Shown: positions 57,554 through 64,000 of the stretch, piece by piece | How the letters are laid out: every line of letters starts with the position of its first letter | Position numbering within the stretch: the stretch's first letter is position 1 | NCBI RefSeq assembly: GCF_002153375.1 | Contig: NZ_MTBQ01000010.1 | Coordinates: 1-64,000 of the forward strand | Source of the DNA: Oceanobacillus rekensis | GTDB lineage: Bacteria > Bacillota > Bacilli > Bacillales > Amphibacillaceae | DNA length: 64,000 nucleotides | Direction: 5' to 3' | Program-made: the position numbers and the translations under genes | Notes under the pieces: model-generated | Seen by the model: the letters and a program-made list of their open reading frames with translations, nothing else | The model's database searches: none | Told to the model about the DNA's origin: nothing

Positions 57554-58951
57554 GTGAAGACCTTTATTACCGACGATTTTTTGCTTTATAATGAAACTGC
57601 GAAAGAGCTTTATCATAATACAGCAAAGAACTTACCAATTATTGATTATCATAACCATTTAAACCAGCATGAAATTTTAGAGGATAAGAATTACTCTAAT
57701 CTGGCTCAAGTTTGGTTAGGTGGGGACCACTATAAATGGCGCGCTTTACGTGCAAATGGAATAAGTGAGGATTATATTACTGGCAATAAGAGTGATTATG
57801 AGAAGTTTATGGCATGGGCAAAAACAGTACCTAACACAATTGGAAATCCACTTTACCATTGGACACACTTAGAGTTATTAAGGTATTTTGATATTGATCA
57901 AGTATTTAATGAGGAATCTGCACCAGCTATCTGGGAAGAGGCAAATGAAAAGTTGGCAGGCCCTGAATTTTCAACAAGATCATTATTAAGAAATAAAAAA
58001 GTTGAGTTTGTTGGAACAACGGATGACCCTACCGATGACCTTGCAAGCCATCAAGCATTAGCTAAAGAGAATCAAGCATTAACTGTATCACCGTCATTTA
58101 GACCGGATAAAGGGTTAAGCATTGAAAATGATGACTTTTTAGCTTGGGTAGGGAAACTAGAACAGGCAACAAACACGACGATAGAAAATTACCGTGCCTT
58201 TTTAGATGGATTAGCAAGTCGTGTGGAATATTTTGATGAAAATGGCTGCCGAAGCTCTGATCATGGTATCAATGTCATGTTTTATGAAGCGGCAACTGAA
58301 AGTGAAGTTGCTAACATTTTCCTTAAACGTTTAAATGGTGAAATATTATCCGAAAAAGAAGTGGAACAATTTAAAACATACACATTGGTAACACTCGGCG
58401 AGTTGTATGCAGATAAAGGATGGGTTATGCAATTACACATCAATCCATTGCGTAATAATAGTACAAGAATGTTTAAATTAATAGGACCGGATAGTGGATT
58501 TGATTCTGTTGGTGATCAACTGCTGGCGAATAAATTATCGAATTTACTTGATGCGATGGATATCAATGATAAACTTCCGAAAACTATCTTGTATAGCCTG
58601 AATTCACGAGATAACAATATACTTGCAGCAATGGCAGGTAATTTCCAAACTAGTGAAATACCTGGTAAAGTCCAATTTGGAACTGCATGGTGGTTTAATG
58701 ATACAATTGACGGCATGGAAGACCAAATGAAGACACTCGCAAATATGGGGTTGATTAGTAATTTTGTTGGTATGTTGACTGATTCCAGAAGCTTTCTTTC
58801 TTTCCCAAGGCATGAATATTTCAGAAGAATTTTATGTAATTTATTAGGAACATGGGTAGAGGAAGGCAAAGCACCAAAGGATATGGCATTACTTGAAACA
58901 TATGTAAGAAATATTTGCTATGAAAATTCAAAACGTTACTTTGGAATATAA
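57554..58951 (+). CDS. uxaC: Glucuronate isomerase UxaC
   Basis: A 465-aa enzyme converting D-glucuronate to D-fructuronate and galacturonate to tagaturonate. The amidohydrolase-like metal motif IDYHNHLN is near residue 31-38 and the family's MQLHINPLRNNSTRMF is complete. The start is GTG 57554 (shown as Met) after GGAAGGG. It is divergent from the TRAP operon and next to gndA. The following pathway genes (uxuA, uxuB, kdgK, kdgA) are not in the window. Confidence 0.94.
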   Translation: MKTFITDDFLLYNETAKELYHNTAKNLPIIDYHNHLNQHEILEDKNYSNLAQVWLGGDHYKWRALRANGISEDYITGNKSDYEKFMAWAKTVPNTIGNPLYHWTHLELLRYFDIDQVFNEESAPAIWEEANEKLAGPEFSTRSLLRNKKVEFVGTTDDPTDDLASHQALAKENQALTVSPSFRPDKGLSIENDDFLAWVGKLEQATNTTIENYRAFLDGLASRVEYFDENGCRSSDHGINVMFYEAATESEVANIFLKRLNGEILSEKEVEQFKTYTLVTLGELYADKGWVMQLHINPLRNNSTRMFKLIGPDSGFDSVGDQLLANKLSNLLDAMDINDKLPKTILYSLNSRDNNILAAMAGNFQTSEIPGKVQFGTAWWFNDTIDGMEDQMKTLANMGLISNFVGMLTDSRSFLSFPRHEYFRRILCNLLGTWVEEGKAPKDMALLETYVRNICYENSKRYFGI

Positions 58952-59032
58952 GGATTTCTATTTCCACCCATTATTATGTATAATGTAAATGATTCATTTC
59001 AAATAAAGTAGTGAAGAGAGGAAATGATATAA

Positions 59033-60439
59033 ATGACACAACAAATCGGTGTAATCGGATTAGCCGTTATGGGTAAAAACTTAGCTTTAAATATCGAAAG
59101 CAGAGGGTACTCTGTTTCCGTATTTAATCGTTCCTATAACAAAACAGAAGATTTTTTGGCAAATGAAGCGAAAGGCAAAAATTTTGTCGGATCTGAGACA
59201 ATCGAGGAATTCGTTAATTCACTTGAAAAGCCGCGTAAAATCTTACTAATGGTAAAGGCTGGTCCTGCTACAGATGCAACGATCGAATCTTTACAGCCGT
59301 ATCTTGAAAAAGGCGATATTTTAATAGATGGCGGTAACACATTGTTTGAAGATACAATCCGCCGTAATAAAATGCTTGATGAAACAGGTGTACACTTTAT
59401 CGGAACTGGAGTTTCAGGTGGAGAAGAGGGTGCACTGAATGGTCCTTCCATGATGCCTGGTGGACAGAAAGAAGCATATGAGCTTGTAGCACCAATTTTT
59501 GAAGCAATTTCAGCAAAAGTTGATGGTGATCCATGTGTGACCTATATCGGACCAAATGGTGCCGGTCATTTCGTGAAGATGGTTCATAACGGAATCGAGT
59601 ATGGCGATATGCAATTAATTGCTGAAGCATATGATATTTTGAAAAATGTGCTTGGTATGGATACGGAAGAGCTGCATAAAGTCTTTACAGAGTGGAATAA
59701 AGGCGAACTCGACAGTTATTTGATTGAAATTACTGCAGACATCTTTACAAAGAAAGATGATGAAACTGGAAAACCAATGGTTGATGTCATTATGGACAAA
59801 GCTGGTCAAAAAGGAACTGGAAAATGGACAAGCAAAAATGCATTGGATCTCGGTGTACCACTTCCATTAATTACTGAATCTGTATTTGCTCGATTCATCT
59901 CTTCACTAAAAGATGAGCGTATCAAAGCAAGCAAAGTATTAAGTGGACCACAAGGACAGAACTATGATGGAAATCGTGAAGAATTAATCGAAGCGGTTCG
60001 TAAAGCATTGTATATGAGTAAAATTGTTTCCTATGCACAAGGGTTCGCACAAATGCGTGCTGCTTCTGAAGAAAACGGCTGGGATCTGCAATATGGTGAT
60101 ATTGCAATGATCTGGCGTGGTGGATGTATTATCCGTGCAAACTTCTTGCAAAAAATCAAAGAGGCTTATGATCGTGAACCAGCGTTAGCTAATTTAATGT
60201 TAGATCCATATTTCAAAGAAGTTGTAGAAGGCTATCAATCTGCATTACGTGAAGTCGTTTCCGTTGCTATTAAAAATGGTATTGCTGTACCGACATTCTC
60301 AAGCGCAGTTGCATATTATGACAGCTACCGTACAGAGGATCTACCAGCAAATCTAATCCAAGCGCAACGTGACTACTTCGGTGCACATACGTATGAGCGT
60401 AAAGATAAAGAAGGAACATTCCATACAAACTGGTTTTAA
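59033..60439 (+). CDS. gndA: 6-phosphogluconate dehydrogenase, decarboxylating
   Basis: A 468-aa enzyme making ribulose 5-phosphate. The NAD(P)-binding motif [20 protein letters not shown] (residues 6-25), the catalytic [20 protein letters not shown] with Lys and Asn, and the C-terminal [13 protein letters not shown] tail are typical. The Rossmann NRSY segment is the NADP type. An 81-base gap separates it from uxaC and holds TATAAT near 58978, so it may also have its own promoter. Confidence 0.95.
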   Translation: MTQQIGVIGLAVMGKNLALNIESRGYSVSVFNRSYNKTEDFLANEAKGKNFVGSETIEEFVNSLEKPRKILLMVKAGPATDATIESLQPYLEKGDILIDGGNTLFEDTIRRNKMLDETGVHFIGTGVSGGEEGALNGPSMMPGGQKEAYELVAPIFEAISAKVDGDPCVTYIGPNGAGHFVKMVHNGIEYGDMQLIAEAYDILKNVLGMDTEELHKVFTEWNKGELDSYLIEITADIFTKKDDETGKPMVDVIMDKAGQKGTGKWTSKNALDLGVPLPLITESVFARFISSLKDERIKASKVLSGPQGQNYDGNREELIEAVRKALYMSKIVSYAQGFAQMRAASEENGWDLQYGDIAMIWRGGCIIRANFLQKIKEAYDREPALANLMLDPYFKEVVEGYQSALREVVSVAIKNGIAVPTFSSAVAYYDSYRTEDLPANLIQAQRDYFGAHTYERKDKEGTFHTNWF

Positions 60440-60453
60440 TAAAGATTATTAAT

Positions 60454-60487
60454 AAAGGAGCATTCCCAACAGGGAATGCTCCTTTTG
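60454..60487. terminator. Terminator between gndA and the ROK regulator
   Basis: AAAGGAGCATTCCC pairs perfectly with GGGAATGCTCCTTT over an AACA loop, with TTTT after it. It suits the convergent genes on both sides. Confidence 0.9.
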
Positions 60488-60506
60488 TTATGCCTAAAAA
60501 GAGCCT

Positions 60507-61721
60507 TTATTGATTTACTGTCTCTACATGTTTATTAGAAACAGGAATATGCTTTATTGAATCAGAAAATATTAATTTAGGCACTTCAAAAAAGTTTTGG
60601 ATTGCTATTGCACAAGCACCCATAATGCAAGCATCTTTTCCGAGTTTGGAAAGAACAATCTCACCATATTGACTAACCGAAGAAACTAGATTTCTCTTTA
60701 TTTTTTCGACTATACTCGGATAAGATTGCAATACTTCACTATTGAGCACGATTGTTTCCGGATTATATAAATTGATAATATTATTCAAGCCGATGGATAA
60801 GTATTTAATAAGTACTTCCATTTCTTCGTAAACAACTGGGTGGTTCTCGTTTACTAATTTACAAAAATCGGTTTGGGTAATAACTGGTTTATCGAGTCGT
60901 TTGGCTATTTTTTTGAATAGGCTTGGTTCTGATGCATATAATTCCCAACAGCCATGGTTGCCGCATTTGCATAGTGGCCCTTCTGGAGAAATAACCATAT
61001 GTCCCATTTCACCTGCATAACCGTGATAGCCTTTATGAATATGGCTATTAACCATTATTCCTGCACCGATACCAGAGGACAAAATGATATTAAGAAGATT
61101 GTCGCTTTTTTCATAGTGATAAACCTTTTCTGCATAGGAAGATAAGTTTGCATTGTTATCAATATGAATATTTAAGTCGAAATCTAACTTGTTTTTCAAA
61201 TCTGATTTAAGGTTTTTGTTATACCATTTATATCTTGGAACGAAGAAAATATCTTCCTCTTTGTTAACGGTTCCATGAATGCCGATAACAGTACTGATTA
61301 ACCCATAGCGACAATTATTGCATCTTTGATGGTACTTTTGAACATTGTTGGCTAGTAACAAGACAATATTTTCGTATGTTTCTTCCTCTAAGGAAATGTA
61401 TTCATTATATACCGGATATCCTAATAAGTCAGAAAGCGTAAATTGGATTTCCTGATAGTCTAAATCAATTCCTAAAACGTAACCTGCATCACGTTTAATG
61501 GAAAGCATAATCGGTCTTCTTCCTACTGCATTGTGCTCCTGTCGTGTTTCGTAAACTAAATCTTCCTCGAGTAGAGTAGCAACCTGAATGGAAATTGTCG
61601 CTTTATTTAAACCAGTAATCTTTGATAACTCTGCCCGAGATATCATTCCATGCTCAATAATTTTTTGTAAAATAAGACTTCTGTTTATTTTCTTAATGTA
61701 TGCCCCGTCGCCTGTTACCAT
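60507..61721 (-). CDS. ROK family transcriptional regulator, XylR-like
   Basis: A 404-aa repressor. The N-terminal winged HTH (ISRAELSKITGLNKATISIQ, about 27-46) is close to that of Bacillus XylR. The ROK sugar-binding part has the zinc motif CKCGNHGCWE and the GEMGHMVISPEGP loop. Palindromes like the XylR operator lie upstream of uxaC and of this gene, so it probably represses uxaC and itself. The inducer could be a uronate or xylose-like sugar. No xylA or xylB is present in the window. Confidence 0.9.
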   Translation of the reverse strand: MVTGDGAYIKKINRSLILQKIIEHGMISRAELSKITGLNKATISIQVATLLEEDLVYETRQEHNAVGRRPIMLSIKRDAGYVLGIDLDYQEIQFTLSDLLGYPVYNEYISLEEETYENIVLLLANNVQKYHQRCNNCRYGLISTVIGIHGTVNKEEDIFFVPRYKWYNKNLKSDLKNKLDFDLNIHIDNNANLSSYAEKVYHYEKSDNLLNIILSSGIGAGIMVNSHIHKGYHGYAGEMGHMVISPEGPLCKCGNHGCWELYASEPSLFKKIAKRLDKPVITQTDFCKLVNENHPVVYEEMEVLIKYLSIGLNNIINLYNPETIVLNSEVLQSYPSIVEKIKRNLVSSVSQYGEIVLSKLGKDACIMGACAIAIQNFFEVPKLIFSDSIKHIPVSNKHVETVNQ

Positions 61722-61745
61722 AACTTAATCCTCCCCCATTTCAAT

Positions 61746-61759
61746 TGTAAGCGCTTGCT
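61746..61759. promoter_or_regulatory. cre-like site in the ROK gene 5' UTR
   Basis: TGTAAGCGCTTGCT matches 12 of 14 positions of the cre consensus. It lies 25-38 bases before the regulator's start codon, a position fit for a roadblock. Confidence 0.45.
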
Positions 61760-61813
61760 GTTTAGTTAAATTAACCCCAATTACTTATATGAAGTTTTAT
61801 TGACGTTCTCTGT

Positions 61814-61842
61814 ATAATAGTGCTATTCTTTCCTTAAGTCAT
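61814..61842 (-). promoter_or_regulatory. Candidate promoter of the ROK regulator
   Basis: On the minus strand ATGACT (61842-61837), 17-base spacer and TATTAT (61819-61814). Imperfect boxes. Confidence 0.4.
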
Positions 61843-61847
61843 TGTTT

Positions 61848-61870
61848 TGATTTGTCTAGCAAACAAAGTA
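61848..61870. promoter_or_regulatory. Second XylR-like operator, before the ROK gene
   Basis: TGATTTGTCTA, G, CAAACAAAGTA agrees with the uxaC operator at 17 of 23 positions, with the core TTTGT and AAACAAA kept. It lies just upstream of the regulator's candidate promoter, suggesting autoregulation. Confidence 0.55.
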
Positions 61871-61964
61871 AGTAAGTAGATAGTTTGAATTTATAAAGAT
61901 GTAATTAGAATGAAAAGGTTTACAAAATAGTTCAAAGTAAACGATTTAAAAAACCTTATAGTGC

Positions 61965-62129
61965 GTGTTCAAAAAGGAGGATAAAAAGGACCGAGAATTT
62001 CGAGGCAGCGTAGCTCCCGGTAGCGGAACGTATGCTTTTAATACGTGAACAAACGATCTAGCACGCAGGAAAAGTAAGCTAACGAAGAAATTCGATGTGT
62101 TATTTTTACCGGACTTTTTGAACATCCTC
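61965..62129. repeat. MITE-like noncoding repeat with terminal inverted repeats
   Basis: The element begins with GTTCAAAAAG (61967-61976) and ends with its exact inverse CTTTTTGAAC (62114-62123). Inside are GGATAAAAAGGACCG on the left, TTATTTTTACCGGAC on the right, and a small hairpin ACGTAT/ATACGT near 62029-62044. It has no coding capacity and a different base composition from its A/T-rich surroundings. I remember similar sequences as common in Oceanobacillus-type genomes, unverified. Confidence 0.65.
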
Positions 62130-62169
62130 TTAATATAATTATAGTATAACAAAAAAAGGAGCAATTGTA

Positions 62170-63042
62170 ATGAAAATTCTTTATTTTGATTGTTTTTCTG
62201 GTATTAGTGGCGATATGACAATTGCCTCACTTATCGATGCTGGCGGAGATGCTAACTATATGGCGGAAGAATTAAAAAAACTCGGAATGGACAGTGAGTA
62301 TGATCTAAAATGGGATAAGGTTAATAAAAATGGCATAACAAGCACGAAGTTTGATGTTATCTTATTAAACGATTCCCATGAACATGGTGACCATTCACAT
62401 GATCACGAACATCACCAACATTCGCATGAGCACACCCATGAACATGGTAACCATTCGCATGATCACGGACATCACCAACATTCGCATGAGCACACCCATG
62501 AACATGGTGACCATTCGCATAATAACGGACATCACCACCGCTCCTATAAAGATATCGTAGATCTTATTAAGTCTGCTGATCTTGAGGAACAAGTACAGGA
62601 TACGGCATTGAAGATTTTTAAGAAAATTGGAGAAGCAGAGGGGCGCATCCACGGTATGCCATTAGAGGAAGTGTATTTTCATGAGGTGGGGGCGGTGGAT
62701 TCTATTGTTGATATCGTGGGAACTGCTATTTTAATTCACCAGCTTGAAATTGATCAAGTGAAGTCTGCCCCAGTCCCAGTAGGTGGAGGGAAGATACATA
62801 TTGATCACGGGGTATACCCCGTACCTGCACCAGCAACATTGGAAATATTACGTGGAATTCCAATCGCAGAGAGTGATTTAAAAGCGGAGCTTACAACCCC
62901 AACTGGAGCGGCAATCATTGCGGTGCTGGCTGAGGAATTTGGTGGCATGCCATCATTTAAAGTAAATACAATTGGTTATGGTGCAGGAACGAAAACATTT
63001 GCTGACCATCCAAATGTATTACGTACTATTATTGGACAATAG
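62170..63042 (+). CDS. larC: LarC family nickel-pincer cofactor protein, N-terminal (LarC1) part
   Basis: A 290-aa protein matching the first part of LarC (DUF111). It has YFDCFSGISGDMTIASLIDA at the start, FHEVGAVDSIVDIVG in the middle and the GYGAGTKTFADHPNVLRTI end. LarC inserts nickel into the pyridinium dithiocarboxylate cofactor of lactate racemase. In Lactobacillus LarC1 is joined to LarC2 by a programmed frameshift; here the frame stops after LRTIIGQ and no LarC2 follows, so LarC2 is absent or elsewhere. A His-rich repeat of about 58 residues from near residue 70 probably binds nickel. The ATG follows AAAGGAGC. Confidence 0.85.
   Translation: MKILYFDCFSGISGDMTIASLIDAGGDANYMAEELKKLGMDSEYDLKWDKVNKNGITSTKFDVILLNDSHEHGDHSHDHEHHQHSHEHTHEHGNHSHDHGHHQHSHEHTHEHGDHSHNNGHHHRSYKDIVDLIKSADLEEQVQDTALKIFKKIGEAEGRIHGMPLEEVYFHEVGAVDSIVDIVGTAILIHQLEIDQVKSAPVPVGGGKIHIDHGVYPVPAPATLEILRGIPIAESDLKAELTTPTGAAIIAVLAEEFGGMPSFKVNTIGYGAGTKTFADHPNVLRTIIGQ
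62377..62551 (+). repeat. 60-bp tandem repeat encoding a His-rich segment
   Basis: Unit starts at 62377, 62437 and 62497, each CATGAACATGGT-. Two full copies and most of a third code for HEHGDHSHDHEHHQHSHEHT-type 20-residue repeats inside larC. Only a few bases differ between copies, so the array is young or kept similar by slippage. Confidence 0.9.
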
Positions 63043-63095
63043 CTAGATAAGAAAGAAAAACGTTTTGAACGTTTACTAACACAGGGGGCTTTATA

Positions 63096-63503
63096 ATGAA
63101 AATTGCATTAATTGCTCATGATGAAAAGAAAGACGATATGGTCCGATTTACGGAAGCATATCAATACAGTCTGAAGAAACACGAACTATATGCTACTGGT
63201 ACAACGGGTTTAAGAATTACAGAGAATACCGGTCTTCGGGTTCATCGTTTCCAGTCTGGCCCACTTGGTGGGGACCAGCAAATTGGAGCGATGGTTGCAG
63301 ATAATAATATGGACATGGTCATTTTCTTCCGGGATCCGCTGACCGCACAGCCGCATGAACCAGATATTTCTGCACTGCTGCGTTTATGTGATGTATACTC
63401 TATTCCATTAGCGACAAATATGGGTTCAGCTGAGATTCTTATTCATGCCTTGGAACGTGGAGATCTGAAATGGCGTGAAATTATTCATAATAAAGGAAAA
63501 TAG
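63096..63503 (+). CDS. mgsA: Methylglyoxal synthase
   Basis: A 135-aa enzyme turning dihydroxyacetone phosphate into methylglyoxal and phosphate. Conserved are [19 protein letters not shown] (phosphate site), [12 protein letters not shown] with the catalytic Asp, and [14 protein letters not shown] with Asp and His. It begins 53 bases after larC. Its usual Bacillus neighbours (dapB, bshA) are not here. Methylglyoxal is detoxified to lactate, which links it to lactate racemase genes on each side. Confidence 0.95.
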   Translation: MKIALIAHDEKKDDMVRFTEAYQYSLKKHELYATGTTGLRITENTGLRVHRFQSGPLGGDQQIGAMVADNNMDMVIFFRDPLTAQPHEPDISALLRLCDVYSIPLATNMGSAEILIHALERGDLKWREIIHNKGK

Positions 63504-63548
63504 AGAGGTATCTGGTTGACTAGGAAATGCCTTCATGCTATTCTATTT

Positions 63549-63581
63549 ATGTAATTAGTTTATCCGTTAAACTAATTACAT
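63549..63581. promoter_or_regulatory. Perfect 14-bp inverted repeat before the LarA homolog
   Basis: ATGTAATTAGTTTA and TAAACTAATTACAT flank TCCGT. No T-run follows. It may be an operator or a hairpin in the mgsA-larA gap. A second short hairpin TCCCT/AGGGA comes right after it (63582-63598). Confidence 0.55.
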
Positions 63582-63783
63582 TCCCTGATGAAAGGGATTA
63601 CATACATAGGTGTTAATTGTCCTTGTAAAGGGAATGATAAGAGTAGTGGTTATTCAAAAGGTCCGATAAATTTGACTATAGATGTTTTTGGTTAGCGTTT
63701 ATCATTCTTTTTGAACTTATAGTATCGCCTGAATTAATATATTCGTTAATTAAATATCATCCGAAAAGGAGTGAATTAGCTGT

Positions 63784-64000
63784 ATGGGAATTTTACAAGA
63801 ACTGCTAAATGATATTCCAGTTCCAAAAATGGCAAAGGTGAAGCAGACATTTGATAACACAAGGGAAGAAGATGTCGTAGGGACACTGCAGGCACAATTG
63901 GAGCGTGTAAAGGATACAGTTAAACCAGGGATGGAAATCGCTGTTGCTGTTGGAAGTAGAGGAGTGGACCGCCTAGTTGACATTACTGGAGTAACCATTA
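63784..64000 (+). CDS. Lactate racemase domain protein (LarA homolog), partial
   Basis: Only the first 72 codons are inside the window. The reading MGILQELLNDIPVPKMAKVK, then DTVKPGMEIAVAVGSRGVDR resembles the start of the long LarA-homolog family (DUF2088, lactate racemase N-terminal domain), where KPGMxIAVxVGSRG is a hallmark. These are nickel-pincer enzymes, some of them racemases or epimerases of other hydroxy acids. ATG 63784 follows AAAGGAGTG. The link with larC upstream supports the call; the substrate is open. Confidence 0.7.
   Translation, partial: MGILQELLNDIPVPKMAKVKQTFDNTREEDVVGTLQAQLERVKDTVKPGMEIAVAVGSRGVDRLVDITGVTI

Noticed and set aside
62377-62551. CRISPR-like array
   Set aside because: The direct repeats are contiguous 60-bp coding units without spacers, in frame in larC.

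Overview
This is a low-GC, spore-forming Firmicute of the family Bacillaceae. The gene order is the classical Bacillus one: rRNA operon end, then ctsR-mcsA-mcsB-clpC-radA, then gltX-cysE-cysS-mrnC-rlmB-rae1-sigH, then the secE/nusG, rplK-rplA, rplJ-rplL, rpoB-rpoC and str operons, then the S10-spc-alpha cluster and ecfA1-ecfA2-ecfT-truA-rplM-rpsI. Spore genes (sigH, sspO), McsAB arginine kinase and XylR-type control support this. The noncoding repeats and the TRAP transporter suggest a marine or halotolerant genus such as Oceanobacillus or Virgibacillus, but that is inference.

Layout. 1-1000: 5S rRNA, terminator and an MgtC-like membrane protein. 1050-7300: CtsR stress operon, with a CtsR operator over its promoter, and radA. 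7415-14970: yacL, gltX, a cysteine T-box with cysE-cysS, RNA-modifying and RNA-decay genes, and sigH. 15090-31140: transcription and translation genes with L10 and probable L1 autoregulatory leaders. 31269-47664: tuf and about 30 ribosomal protein, secY, adk, infA and rpoA genes. 48166-52445: ECF transporter core, truA, and the L13-led rplM-rpsI. From 52500 on the window is accessory: a decayed catalase, sspO, a TRAP transporter, uxaC-gndA with a XylR-like ROK regulator, and a larC-mgsA-larA-homolog group cut by the window end.

The main surprises are losses inside otherwise very conserved loci. An L7Ae-like gene between rpoC and rpsL has an in-frame stop and a frameshift. A KOW-domain gene before infA has two frameshifts and a lost C-terminus, and the methionine aminopeptidase gene usual beside it is absent. 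disA, ispD and ispF are missing from their usual places. A clade-2 catalase gene is broken by an internal deletion and three reading-frame lesions. All of these sit between intact, essential genes.

Other structure: two matching palindromes resembling XylR operators (uxaC promoter and the ROK gene's own upstream region) with nearby cre-like sites; leaders of rplK and rplA that copy the L1-binding part of 23S rRNA; three noncoding, structured repeat regions (32.6-32.9 kb, 47.7-47.9 kb, 61.97-62.13 kb); and a 60-bp tandem repeat coding a His-rich segment of LarC. I saw no tRNA gene, CRISPR array, transposase or phage gene.
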